A stretch of 64,000 bases of DNA from Halobacteriovorax marinus. GTDB lineage: Bacteria > Bdellovibrionota > Bacteriovoracia > Bacteriovoracales > Bacteriovoracaceae. Below, in pieces: positions 17,872-28,476 of the stretch. A model generated the notes under the pieces. It did no database searches and was not told the origin of the DNA. It saw nothing but the letters and a program-made list of their open reading frames with translations. Where the stretch lies: the NCBI GenBank assembly GCA_002163155.1, contig MAAO01000002.1, positions 186,001 to 250,000 of the forward strand, written 5' to 3'. How positions within the stretch are numbered: position 1 is the first letter of the stretch; each line of letters starts with the position of its first letter. Position numbers and translations under genes: made by a program.

Positions 17872-17945
17872 TATACTAATTGAAAGTTAAATTTTCTCTG
17901 TAACTCATTAATATGACAACAAATATCTGAATATTTAGAGAGTTT

Positions 17946-17974
17946 TGTCACAAATCTCCCAAAGCGCTCGTAAT
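17946..17974 (+). promoter_or_regulatory. ECF-type promoter of the DUF3347 gene
   Basis: Plus strand: TGTCACAAA (17946-17954), 12-bp spacer, CTCGTAAT (17967-17974), 55 bp before the start codon at 18030. Both halves are identical to the efflux-operon promoter while the spacer is unrelated, which argues for binding-site conservation and not duplication. Confidence 0.75.
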
Positions 17975-18029
17975 GTATTGTGAAGATGAATTTTTTCGCT
18001 ATTATATCTATTAAATAAAGGAGTATTTC

Positions 18030-18506
18030 ATGAAAAAAATCGTACTTGGTCTTATTATTGGACTTTTAGGCTTTTCAGCCTCAGCTGCTAAAATCAAATT
18101 AGATAATAAGGCGAAAGCTGAAATTATTAAAACACTTGAGGCCAATGAAGAGCTTCATGCTTCTTTCTTTAAATATGACGGGAAAAATGTTGAAACGACG
18201 GCCATGAAAGTATCCAAAGCGATGGGTAATATTTCTAATAAGGATGTGGCGAAACTTTTAAAACATTCTAAAATGATGTTAACTAAAATCAAAGCTGATA
18301 GTAAGAGAGACGAAAATAATCAAAACTATCATATGGTTTCAATGGCACTTATCCACATCATGAATAAATATGATCTAGGAGAAAAGTATAGTGCTTATAG
18401 GTGCCCAATGGTCAAAAAGAAATGGATTCAAAATACTAAGAAGATGGGGAGAGTTCACAATCCTTACGCTCCTAGTATGCCTCACTGTGGTGGGCGTTTA
18501 AGATAA
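18030..18506 (+). CDS. Secreted DUF3347-like protein of the copper regulon
   Basis: 158 aa with signal peptide ending ASAA. The C-terminal end YRCPMVKKKW and NPYAPSMPHCGG follows the 'CPM...NPY...M..CG' pattern of DUF3347, a domain found in CusB-type adaptors and other copper proteins; the Cys and Met residues are candidate Cu(I) ligands. The rest is helical and lysine-rich. A strong AAAGGAG precedes the ATG. Divergent from the sigma gene and behind a sigma-type promoter, so it likely works with the efflux system in the periplasm. Confidence 0.7.
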   Translation: MKKIVLGLIIGLLGFSASAAKIKLDNKAKAEIIKTLEANEELHASFFKYDGKNVETTAMKVSKAMGNISNKDVAKLLKHSKMMLTKIKADSKRDENNQNYHMVSMALIHIMNKYDLGEKYSAYRCPMVKKKWIQNTKKMGRVHNPYAPSMPHCGGRLR

Positions 18507-18532
18507 TTAAATAATAACCCTCGGAGGTCTTT

Positions 18533-18868
18533 ATGAATTCTCTTTCAAAGAAAAGCTGTATTCCTTGCAAAGGGGGAGTTGATCCAATGCCTTTGGATGA
18601 GCGAAGTGTACTTTTGAAAAGTCTGCATAAAGACTGGGAATTACAATCTGAGAGTAATCGTCTTTTCAGGTCCTATAAGTTTTCTGACTATAAGCGGGCC
18701 TGGGATTTAGCTAATCAAATTAGCGTTCTAGCTGAAGAGCAATTCCACCATCCTGAAATTTCTTTTGGCTGGGGTCATTTAGAAGTAACTCTTTGGACTC
18801 ATAAAATAGGGTCCCTAGTGGAGAGTGATTTCATCTTGGCCGCAAAAATAGATTTACTTACAGTTTAG
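18533..18868 (+). CDS. phhB: Pterin-4a-carbinolamine dehydratase
   Basis: 111 aa. Family signature EEQFHHPEISFGWGHLEVTL followed by THKIG and DFILAAKID; the paired histidines in the HHPE motif are the catalytic ones. The N-terminal CIPCKGG segment also matches. It recycles the tetrahydropterin cofactor of aromatic amino acid hydroxylases. Cytoplasmic, no signal. It follows the DUF3347 gene by 26 bp, with a GGAGG ribosome site, but no functional link is apparent. Confidence 0.9.
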   Translation: MNSLSKKSCIPCKGGVDPMPLDERSVLLKSLHKDWELQSESNRLFRSYKFSDYKRAWDLANQISVLAEEQFHHPEISFGWGHLEVTLWTHKIGSLVESDFILAAKIDLLTV

Positions 18869-18958
18869 TTGAGTACTGAATACGTTTTGGTAGAAGCTTT
18901 TAAAAATTTATGATAAATTTTCAAATCAATATCAACTTTATTTTAGGACGAAGCAATT

Positions 18959-19534
18959 ATGGCATCTGTAAGTGAACTTTCAACGAGATCTGGATCAAAA
19001 TGTGAATTATGTTTAAGTGCAACTGACTTAGCAACTTTAGACGTAGTGCCAAGTGATGGATCAATAGATAAGTCAATTATGCTTTGTTCTACTTGTAAGG
19101 AACAAATTGAAAATCCTGATAGTGTTGAAGCGAACCACTGGCGTTGTTTAAATGATTCAATGTGGAATGAACATCCTGCTGTGCAAGTCATGGCGTGGAG
19201 AATGTTAAATCAACTAAAAGCCACTGAGAGTTGGGCTCAAGATCTTATCGAACAAATTTACATGGAAGAGACGACACTAGAGTGGGCGAAAGCTGGAATT
19301 CCTGAAGAGGGTAATGCTCCTGTGGTTGTAAAAGATAGCAACGGAACTGTACTCGTTGATGGTGATGAAGTGACTCTCATTAAAGACCTTGTCGTTAAAG
19401 GTGCCAATTTCACAGCTAAGCGTGGAACTATGGTTAAGAATATTTCTCTCAACGGAATCGAAGGTCAAATTGAAGGACGAGTGAATGGAACTAAAATTGT
19501 TCTACTTACTTGCTTTCTTAAGAAACAAAACTAA
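18959..19534 (+). CDS. PhnA/YjdM-family zinc-ribbon protein
   Basis: 191 aa. N-terminal zinc ribbon CELC and CSTC, and a C-terminal PhnA barrel with VKDSNGTVLVDGDEVTLIKD and KRGTMVKNI, the diagnostic PhnA-domain strands. Despite the historical name the family is not a phosphonate hydrolase, and its role is unresolved. It stands alone on the plus strand, its end only 10 bp from the convergent antitoxin gene. Confidence 0.85.
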   Translation: MASVSELSTRSGSKCELCLSATDLATLDVVPSDGSIDKSIMLCSTCKEQIENPDSVEANHWRCLNDSMWNEHPAVQVMAWRMLNQLKATESWAQDLIEQIYMEETTLEWAKAGIPEEGNAPVVVKDSNGTVLVDGDEVTLIKDLVVKGANFTAKRGTMVKNISLNGIEGQIEGRVNGTKIVLLTCFLKKQN

Positions 19535-19544
19535 TCTAGAAGAC

Positions 19545-19868
19545 TTAAGAGGCTAGCTTTATTTTTAAAAGTTTAGCCCGAAGTTTTTCTATTTCTTTAA
19601 TTTCTTTCGAATATACTGGTTTTCCACTGGGGTACATCAATCCTATGGGATTCACCCCAAGCGCCGCAGCCAACCTCTCAGCGTATTTCTTTGTTAGATC
19701 TTGCTTATTATTTTCAAGTCTTGAAATAGTGGCCTTAGGAATTCCTGTAAGAGTTGATAACTCATCTAGGGTAAAGTCCCAGTTATGACGAATGGCCCTA
19801 ATCACACCACCGGAAGACAGCTCATGTTTTTTTAACTTTTGAATAAGTTTTGAAAAATCATTATTCAT
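19545..19868 (-). CDS. HTH antitoxin of a HigBA/RelE-type pair
   Basis: 107 aa. An Xre/Cro-type helix-turn-helix is clear: TLDELSTLTGIPKATISRLE then ALGVNPIGLM. It lies 2 bp downstream of the toxin gene, the toxin-first order seen in HigBA systems. It should bind the toxin and repress the pair through the palindrome at 20192-20209. The C-terminal tail is lysine-rich. Confidence 0.8.
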   Translation of the reverse strand: MNNDFSKLIQKLKKHELSSGGVIRAIRHNWDFTLDELSTLTGIPKATISRLENNKQDLTKKYAERLAAALGVNPIGLMYPSGKPVYSKEIKEIEKLRAKLLKIKLAS

Positions 19869-19870
19869 TA

Positions 19871-20173
19871 CTAGTCTCTCTTGTAATTGTGATTAGTTGT
19901 AACTTTAATAATCTTGATCAGTATTTTCTTTTTATGAAGTTTGTAGATTATTCGACCTGAAATACTAAAGCTTGAAGATCTGAAACCTTCCCATTCATTT
20001 CTAAGCTTATGATCCTTAAAGATTTTATAATTATCAAGCTCTTCGGGACCTTTTTCTTCAATGATCGAAATCCAAAAATCAATGATTTCTAAGTCGTACT
20101 CTGTTAGTTTTTTATTCAATATGAGACGAGAAATCTCTTTTTCAACTTGCTTTGTGTAAGTTACCTTCCACAT
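19871..20173 (-). CDS. RelE/HigB-like mRNA-interferase toxin
   Basis: 100 aa, basic, RelE/ParE fold: TYTKQVEKEISRL at the start and a C-terminal strand pair IIYKLHKKKILIKII with TNHNYKRD. The pattern suits ribosome-dependent RNases of the HigB/RelE group. First gene of the toxin-antitoxin pair. Catalytic residues are not certain by eye. Confidence 0.75.
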   Translation of the reverse strand: MWKVTYTKQVEKEISRLILNKKLTEYDLEIIDFWISIIEEKGPEELDNYKIFKDHKLRNEWEGFRSSSFSISGRIIYKLHKKKILIKIIKVTTNHNYKRD

Positions 20174-20191
20174 AAATCCACCTTATCATTA

Positions 20192-20209
20192 GTTGTAGTT
20201 TTTTACAAC
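20192..20209. promoter_or_regulatory. Palindrome upstream of the toxin-antitoxin pair (likely operator)
   Basis: GTTGTA at 20192-20197 and TACAAC at 20204-20209 form a perfect inverted repeat around a 6-bp spacer, 19 bp upstream of the toxin start. This is the expected place and form for autoregulation by an HTH antitoxin. The rest of the 296-bp gap up to the isocitrate dehydrogenase gene shows nothing else clear. Confidence 0.55.
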
Positions 20210-20412
20210 AAGTTGAGAGTTCTTAGAGCTAGTAGGAATTTATGGTAGATCTGCTATCTTTTAAACTATAGGTGAGTCGTATTGTCTTAATACTTCTATT
20301 TTGAAACATCAGTCTTCTTGTTAGTTTTACGCACTCAGCCAGATCAAATCAGTGAACATTTCAAGCAAATGCTAGATGCGCTGTGCATAGAGGCAGTTAT
20401 TACTTTATATAA

Positions 20413-22695
<2,283 letters not shown>

Positions 22696-22709
22696 AATAA
22701 ATTTTCAAC

Positions 22710-22736
22710 AAGGTCTCCTCACTCTTTGGAGGCCTT
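22710..22736 (+). terminator. Hairpin terminator after icd
   Basis: AAGGTCTCC (22710-22718) pairs with GGAGGCCTT (22728-22736): nine pairs including one G-U, loop of nine bases, followed by the moderately T-rich GATATTTTC. It explains why an upstream TTG at 22726 is not the start of the next gene. Confidence 0.55.
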
Positions 22737-22764
22737 GATATTTTCAAAACAAACGGACATAGAA

Positions 22765-23895
22765 ATGATTAAAATCTCAGATAAATTTGATAGTGGTAAT
22801 ATTAGTGTTCTCGCTGCAAGTGATCCGATGGATATACGTCTTGAAATAAAGAAAGACCGCAACTCAGATTTCTTTCAGTGGTTTCATTTTCAAGTACAGG
22901 CCAAATCCTTTCAAGAACTCAAAATGAAAATTACAAATGTTTCCAAAAGTGCATACGTTCCCGGATGGGAAGATTATAAAGTCGTGGCCTCTTATGACCG
23001 TAAAGAATGGTTTCGTATTCCTGGAACAACGTTCAATGGTAGTGAATTAACAATCGAGCACACTATGGAACATGACTCTATGTTCTTTGCTTACTTTGCT
23101 CCTTATAGTTTTGAGAGACACTTAGACCTTTTGAGTACTTCTCAAATGGATAAGAGATGCGAGTTGATTCAACTCGGTGAAACTCTTGATGGAAGAGATA
23201 TAAGCCTTTTAAAAATAGGCGAAGATGATCCTTCTAAGAAGAAAGTGTGGATGATTGCTAGACAACATCCAGGTGAGTCTATGGCCGAGTGGTTTGTTGA
23301 AGGTTTCTTAGAGAGATTACTTGATGGTAACGAATCTCTTGCACTTAAAGCTTTAGAGCATGCGGTTTTCTATATTGTTCCCAATATGAATCCTGATGGA
23401 GCTTTTAGAGGACACTTAAGAACAAATGCTAATGGAGCTAATCTAAATAGAGAGTGGCAAACACCAACACTTGAAAATAGCCCTGAAGTTTTTCATGTGA
23501 GAGCTAAGATGGACGAAGTGGGAGTAGATATATTCTTAGATATTCATGGTGATGAAAACCTTCCATATAATTTTCTTGCGGGTAGTGAAGGAAATCTTTC
23601 TTATACAGATGAAATCAAGCGCCTTGAAGATATGTTCAAGGAGAGTTTTCTTGAAACTTCTCCGGATTTTCAAACTGAATTTGGATATGACATAGACGAG
23701 AAAGGCGAAGGGAATATGACAGTTGCCTGTAATGCTATTGGGGATCGTTTCAATTGCCTCTCTTATACTTTAGAGATGCCTTTTAAAGATAATGCGAATC
23801 TACCAAATGTAAAATATGGTTGGTCTGACCAAAGAAGTAAAGTGCTCGGACGCGATATTTTAAATCCTATATTTACAGTACTTAAAAACTTATAA
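22765..23895 (+). CDS. M14 zinc carboxypeptidase, cytosolic carboxypeptidase-like
   Basis: 376 aa from ATG 22765. An N-terminal beta domain (first ~120 residues) precedes the catalytic domain, as in cytosolic carboxypeptidases of subfamily M14D. Zinc ligands: HPGES (HxxE) with the third His in DIHGDE; the substrate-binding segment is NPDGAFRGHLR then NANGANLNREW. No signal peptide, so it is cytoplasmic. The longer reading frame from TTG 22726 starts inside the icd terminator hairpin and is rejected. Confidence 0.85.
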   Translation: MIKISDKFDSGNISVLAASDPMDIRLEIKKDRNSDFFQWFHFQVQAKSFQELKMKITNVSKSAYVPGWEDYKVVASYDRKEWFRIPGTTFNGSELTIEHTMEHDSMFFAYFAPYSFERHLDLLSTSQMDKRCELIQLGETLDGRDISLLKIGEDDPSKKKVWMIARQHPGESMAEWFVEGFLERLLDGNESLALKALEHAVFYIVPNMNPDGAFRGHLRTNANGANLNREWQTPTLENSPEVFHVRAKMDEVGVDIFLDIHGDENLPYNFLAGSEGNLSYTDEIKRLEDMFKESFLETSPDFQTEFGYDIDEKGEGNMTVACNAIGDRFNCLSYTLEMPFKDNANLPNVKYGWSDQRSKVLGRDILNPIFTVLKNL

Positions 23896-23919
23896 ATAAG
23901 TTCATAAAAAGAGATAGCG

Positions 23920-24819
23920 ATGAAAGATGTTTGGAATACTTCAAAAATAGGTGATCTCAGTGGAAGAGTGGCCATTGTCACTGGAGCGAATATTGGTCTA
24001 GGTTTTGAAACGACTCTCGCCCTCGCCGCAAAAAATTGCGAAGTCATTCTCGCATGTAGAAGTGAAGAAAAGGCCAAAGCTGCTATTTTAGAAATACAAA
24101 AAGACTTTCCAAAGAGTAAGCTTCATTTCATAAAGCTAGATTTGAATTCTCTAAAGAGTGTTGAAGAATTTTCTAATCAAATAAAAGAGAAGTTCTCCCG
24201 TTTAGATTTACTCATTAATAATGCCGGACTCATGTGTCCTCCTCTCGCTCTCACAAACGAAGGTTTCGAGAGTCAGTTTGGAGTGAATCATCTGGCTCAC
24301 TTTGCTCTCACAGGTCATCTCCTAGAGCTGATTACAAATACTGTAGATTCAAGAATAATAAGTCTCGCGAGTCTCGCTCATAGGTGGGGAGATATTTACT
24401 TTTCTGATCTAAATTTTAAAAAGAGCTATAGCAAGACTAAGGCCTACGGACAAAGTAAACTTGCTTGTTTGATGTTTAGTTATGAACTCAATCGTCTCTT
24501 TAAAGAAAAAGGGATTCAGACTAAATCAATTGCAGCACACCCAGGAATCGCTGTTACAAATCTTACTAAATACTTTCCAGGCTTTATGAAATCTATTTCT
24601 AAAGTGATTTCTCAACCTGCTAGTGTTGGTGCACTACCAACTCTAAGAGCTGCTTGTGATGAGAGTTTAAGTGGTGGAGAGTATATTGGTCCGGCAGGTT
24701 TTAGAGAGTTTAAAGGACACCCTGTAGTAGTCTCTTCAAGTAAGAAGTCAATGGATAGGGAAGTTGCAAAGAAGTTATGGGAAGTTTCAGAGAGTTTAAC
24801 TGGTGTTAAGATTTTTTAA
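23920..24819 (+). CDS. Short-chain dehydrogenase/reductase (retinol-dehydrogenase-like)
   Basis: 299 aa. Rossmann motif TGANIGLG, NNAG, catalytic Ser in SLASLAH and Tyr/Lys in YGQSK are all present. Length and the helix after the active site resemble the retinol dehydrogenase/WWOX-like SDRs. NADP(H) preference is suggested by the Arg following the second strand (ACRSEEKA). Substrate unknown. It lies 24 bp after the M14 gene. Confidence 0.85.
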   Translation: MKDVWNTSKIGDLSGRVAIVTGANIGLGFETTLALAAKNCEVILACRSEEKAKAAILEIQKDFPKSKLHFIKLDLNSLKSVEEFSNQIKEKFSRLDLLINNAGLMCPPLALTNEGFESQFGVNHLAHFALTGHLLELITNTVDSRIISLASLAHRWGDIYFSDLNFKKSYSKTKAYGQSKLACLMFSYELNRLFKEKGIQTKSIAAHPGIAVTNLTKYFPGFMKSISKVISQPASVGALPTLRAACDESLSGGEYIGPAGFREFKGHPVVVSSSKKSMDREVAKKLWEVSESLTGVKIF

Positions 24820-24850
24820 TATTTAATAATAACCAATAAGGATAATAGAT

Positions 24851-25273
24851 ATGAACGAAAGTTTAAAAGACAATGTAAGTAAGCAAATTATGGCCGCTAT
24901 GAAGGCCAAAGATAAAATTAGATTAAATGCCCTTAGGTATTTAAAGAAACTCTTTATCGAAAATGACACTGCAAAGAAGCAACAGGCGGAAATTGATATT
25001 GTTATTTCTTATGCTAAGAAAATGAAAGATTCTATTGCTATGTATCCTGAGGGTTCTGATCAAAGAAGAGATATTGAAGCAGAAGTTGTTGTCTTAAATG
25101 AGTTTCTTCCACAGGCGCTAACAACAGAAGAAGTTCAGACGATGATCGATGAAGCTAAAGCAAAGTTAGAAAATCCAAATATGGGAAGTCTTATGAAGGA
25201 GCTCTCAGGTCCTACAAAGGGGCGCTTTGAAGGAAGAGAGCTTTCAAAAATGGTTCAGGAAGCTTTAAAGTAG
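24851..25273 (+). CDS. yqeY: YqeY/GatB-domain protein
   Basis: 140 aa, all-helical. The family signature is visible: MKAKDKIRLNALRYLKK, then YPEGSDQRRDIEAEVVVLNEFLPQ and GSLMKELSGPTKGRFEGRELS. This is the tRNA-binding-type domain also found at the end of GatB; free-standing YqeY may act on misacylated tRNA. The end overlaps the convergent YiiX-like gene by 9 bp. Confidence 0.88.
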   Translation: MNESLKDNVSKQIMAAMKAKDKIRLNALRYLKKLFIENDTAKKQQAEIDIVISYAKKMKDSIAMYPEGSDQRRDIEAEVVVLNEFLPQALTTEEVQTMIDEAKAKLENPNMGSLMKELSGPTKGRFEGRELSKMVQEALK

Positions 25274-25876
25274 TGAATCAAAGATCACTTTAAAATCACT
25301 TGATCTATAGAAGTCATCAGGGGCGAGACCTTCTTTCCCCTGTGGTGGCGTATGACCAAAGTATCTTGTCCAAAATTCCCAATTTCTCGTGTAGTCCATT
25401 TTATAAGTTTTAAGATCTTTAAATCCCATCAACTCATTCATGAATTTAAAGAGAAACTCAGAACAATAAAGAGTTTCATCATCCCATTCATAACTGTGAT
25501 CAAATGAAACATTTTCATATTTATTCTTATAAAGTTTCCAGTGATTCTTTTTAAAATTTCTAAGATTAAGTACTGGTCTTAGAACAACATACTTTTGATT
25601 TCGTGGTGCAAATCTAGTTCTTGAGAACTCGAGAAAGGTTTTGATTCTTACAAAGTGAACTTTTCCTAACGCCTGGGCCACAAAGAGTTCTCTTCCATTA
25701 GAGATGACAACTCCTGAGTGAGAGAAACGACTACCTGTTTCGTCTTCAATGATCTGACAACTAGGACAATCAAGATCTAAGAGAATCACATCTCCAACTT
25801 TGAAGTCTTGGATAGAGAAGGCCTGTGATTTAAGTGAAATTGCCAGTAGGAATAATATCACTAATAGATTTTTCAT
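25265..25876 (-). CDS. Secreted YiiX-like permuted NlpC/P60 hydrolase
   Basis: 203 aa from ATG 25876, giving a clean signal peptide (MKNLLVILFLLAISLKSQA) and a GGAGAC ribosome site; 13 more upstream codons exist but overlap the methyltransferase gene. The order of motifs is permuted as in YiiX/YaeF: VGDVILLDLDC, His in FSHSGVV, later the catalytic Cys in TLYCSEFLF. Probably a periplasmic amidase or peptidase on wall peptide or lipid. The start overlaps the end of the TrmH-like gene by 4 bp (ATGA). Confidence 0.75.
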   Translation of the reverse strand: MKNLLVILFLLAISLKSQAFSIQDFKVGDVILLDLDCPSCQIIEDETGSRFSHSGVVISNGRELFVAQALGKVHFVRIKTFLEFSRTRFAPRNQKYVVLRPVLNLRNFKKNHWKLYKNKYENVSFDHSYEWDDETLYCSEFLFKFMNELMGFKDLKTYKMDYTRNWEFWTRYFGHTPPQGKEGLAPDDFYRSSDFKVIFDSLL

Positions 25877-26667
25877 ATTGTCTCCACGAAGTGATTTAAT
25901 GCAATAGCACCGCAAATTCCTACGTTCAACGAATTCTTTTTACCATGTAAATTTATCTTTAAAATATGATCGGCCCTATTCAGCGTCGGAGAGGAGAGAC
26001 CGTAGCGCTCATTTCCTAGAATTATAGCTGACTTACTGGCCGGTTTCACTTCACTTAAAAGAATGGCATTTTGCTCAGTTTCAAAAGCGTAGAGAGTCAC
26101 GCCTTCACTTTTTAAATGTTCTAAACACTCAAGAGTACTTTCCCAGTATGTCCACTTTATCCACTCATCTGTTCCAAGCGCCGACTTGGCAGTCTTAGAA
26201 TTTTCAGGAGTTGGAGTGTAGCCACAGAGATGAATCTGCTCAATCCCTAGCGCCTCTGCAGTTCTAAAAAGACTTCCCACATTAAAGGAACTTCTTAAAT
26301 TGTCTAAGACAATGTGAATGGGGTGAGATTTAGTATCTTCTTTATCAAATTGATCCACAGTGGAAATAAGAAAGTCGCTGTCTTTTAGATCCTTAGCAGC
26401 AAGCCTCTCAAGCTTCATGAGCCAGTTCTGCATGGTGGTTTCATCACTAGGGTAAGTTTCTAGTAGTTCACTCGCTAGAATTTTAACCTGGACTTCTTCA
26501 TGAGAGAGTAGAGTCTTTAGATTCTTTTTTAGGATCTCAAGGGCAGTGTTGCGCTCTTGTTCTTTGTTCCAGTGTTGCTCTACTTGCATACCTGCACGCC
26601 AGAACGTATCGACGCACTGTTTAAAGCTGAATGATAGAAAGGCCTTATTGGGAATCTTAATCGCCAT
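25873..26667 (-). CDS. SpoU/TrmH-family RNA methyltransferase
   Basis: 264 aa. The SPOUT domain is complete in the second half: VLDNLRSSFNVGSLFRTAEA (motif 1), AIILGNERYGLS (motif 2) and LNVGICGAIALNHF (motif 3, knot region). The first ~100 residues are helical and probably bind RNA. A 2'-O-methylation of tRNA or rRNA is expected; which position cannot be told from sequence. Its end overlaps the downstream gene in an ATGA. Confidence 0.87.
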   Translation of the reverse strand: MAIKIPNKAFLSFSFKQCVDTFWRAGMQVEQHWNKEQERNTALEILKKNLKTLLSHEEVQVKILASELLETYPSDETTMQNWLMKLERLAAKDLKDSDFLISTVDQFDKEDTKSHPIHIVLDNLRSSFNVGSLFRTAEALGIEQIHLCGYTPTPENSKTAKSALGTDEWIKWTYWESTLECLEHLKSEGVTLYAFETEQNAILLSEVKPASKSAIILGNERYGLSSPTLNRADHILKINLHGKKNSLNVGICGAIALNHFVETI

Positions 26668-26760
26668 ATTTTTCTCACTGTGTTAATGGCGGAAGTTATA
26701 GCAATATTCACTCAATTTTGCTAAATTTTCCTTTAGTTTTTAATATTTGGAGCCAAATCA

Positions 26761-28467
26761 ATGCAACAGAAGAAATTTCTTATCACTTCGGCACTCCCAT
26801 ATGCCAACGGACCTATACATTTCGGACACATGGCCGGAGCTTATCTCTCAGGTGATGTCTACAATAGACATAGAAAATTACAGGGTCATAAGACTTTATT
26901 TATAAGTGGTAGTGATGAGCACGGTGTGGCCATTATTTTAAACGCTAAAAAGACTGGTCAAGATTATCAAGAGTATGTGGACAAGTGGCACAATGAGCAC
27001 GCTGCGCTTTTTAAAGACTACGGTGTTGATTTTGATTTCTTTGGACAGACTTCTGCTGACTACCATGAGAAGGAAGTTCTTGAGTGGTTTAAAAATCTTC
27101 ACGGGAAAGGATACATTGAACCAAAAGATTCTCAGCAACTCTATTGTAATGATTGTAAGAACCATCTTCCTGATCGTTTCGTTGAGGGGACTTGTTATAA
27201 GTGTGGTTTTGAGCACGCTAGAGGTGATGAATGTCCAAATTGTGGAGAGTTCATTGATCCCGTAAAACTTACTAAAACAGTTTGTAAAATTTGCGGAAGT
27301 AATAATATTAAAGAAGTAACTGTAACTCAATATTACATTCTTCTTTCTAAGTACCATAAGGAATTTAGAGAGTGGTTTGCCACAAAACAAGACTGGAGAA
27401 AAACGGTCTATCCTTATGTTGATAGTTTAACTAAAGAGAATTTACACGATAGAGCAATCACTCGTGATATCGATTGGGGAATTGATGTTCCTCTTCCTAA
27501 TTGCGAAGGAAAGAAACTCTATGTTTGGTTTGATGCTCCTATTGGATACGTTTCAAATACAAGAAAATTCTTAGAAGATACAAACTCAAGTGAAGACTAC
27601 CTAAAAGACTGGTGGAATAATGACGACGTTGAACTGACTCACTTCATTGGAAAAGATAATATTATTTTTCACACAATTATTTTTCCAACAATGAGTTTAG
27701 CTTCTGGAATTTGCCAGGCAGCTGATCAAGTTCCGGCCAACCAATTCTTAAACCTAGAAGGAAAGCAATTTTCTAAATCAACTGGACACTACGTTGATGC
27801 GGGAAGTGCCATAAAAGAATTTGGTCAAGATGCTCTTAGATATTACCTTCTTTCAATTCTCCCTGAAGCGACTGACTCAAGTTTTAGCTGGGAACAATTA
27901 CAAGCAAAAGTAAATAATGAGCTAGCCAATAATATTGGAAACTTCTTAAACCGTTGTTTAAAGTTTACTCAAAAGAACTGGGCCGAAGGGATGCCAGCTG
28001 ATTACTACAAAGGTTTTGCTGCCAGTGAGTGGGGAGTAGAGCTTAGTAAAGACATACTAGAGCTTAACGGATTAATTGATGGATACTCAATTAAAAAAGG
28101 AATTGAGAAAGTCATGAGCATTGGTCAGAAAGCCAATAACTACTTCTCAGACAATGCTCCTTGGGCCTCGATTAAAGTTGATAAGGACGCTGCAGGAAAG
28201 ACTCTTGCATACTCTTCAACTTACGCTCTTTGTCTTGGTGTTATTTTACAGCCTTTTCTTCCAAAGCTCTCTAGTAACATTTTAAATCACTTTAAAAATA
28301 TTACAAATGTTGAGCAAATTATGAAAATTTATCAAGGTGACTTAAGTGTACTTGAGACGATTTTTGCAAAGGGACACCTTCTCACTGAAACAGTTGAAGC
28401 TCTAGTTCCAAAAATTGATAAAGAACTTATTGAAGCGCAATTAGAGCTTCTGAAAGTAAAGAAGTAG
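26761..28467 (+). CDS. metG: Methionyl-tRNA synthetase
   Basis: 568 aa. Class I signatures: PIHFGHM (HIGH) and KQFSKSTG (KMSKS). The zinc insertion has two Cys pairs each in CNDC...CYKC and CPNC...CKIC, so it is the two-zinc MetG1 type. The C-terminal EMAP-like tRNA-binding domain present in many MetG proteins is absent. A ribosome site TTTGGAG lies just before the ATG. Essential cytoplasmic enzyme; the hypothetical gene at 28477 follows by 9 bp. Confidence 0.95.
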   Translation: MQQKKFLITSALPYANGPIHFGHMAGAYLSGDVYNRHRKLQGHKTLFISGSDEHGVAIILNAKKTGQDYQEYVDKWHNEHAALFKDYGVDFDFFGQTSADYHEKEVLEWFKNLHGKGYIEPKDSQQLYCNDCKNHLPDRFVEGTCYKCGFEHARGDECPNCGEFIDPVKLTKTVCKICGSNNIKEVTVTQYYILLSKYHKEFREWFATKQDWRKTVYPYVDSLTKENLHDRAITRDIDWGIDVPLPNCEGKKLYVWFDAPIGYVSNTRKFLEDTNSSEDYLKDWWNNDDVELTHFIGKDNIIFHTIIFPTMSLASGICQAADQVPANQFLNLEGKQFSKSTGHYVDAGSAIKEFGQDALRYYLLSILPEATDSSFSWEQLQAKVNNELANNIGNFLNRCLKFTQKNWAEGMPADYYKGFAASEWGVELSKDILELNGLIDGYSIKKGIEKVMSIGQKANNYFSDNAPWASIKVDKDAAGKTLAYSSTYALCLGVILQPFLPKLSSNILNHFKNITNVEQIMKIYQGDLSVLETIFAKGHLLTETVEALVPKIDKELIEAQLELLKVKK

Positions 28468-28476
28468 GGATAGCTC

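Noticed and set aside
22726-22764. TTG start extending the M14 carboxypeptidase by 13 codons
   Set aside because: The TTG lies in the loop/stem of the icd terminator hairpin; ATG 22765 fits better.
26938-27390. 150-codon minus-strand frame inside metG
   Set aside because: Lies entirely within the synthetase gene, with low-complexity hydrophobic content that reflects the complementary codons.
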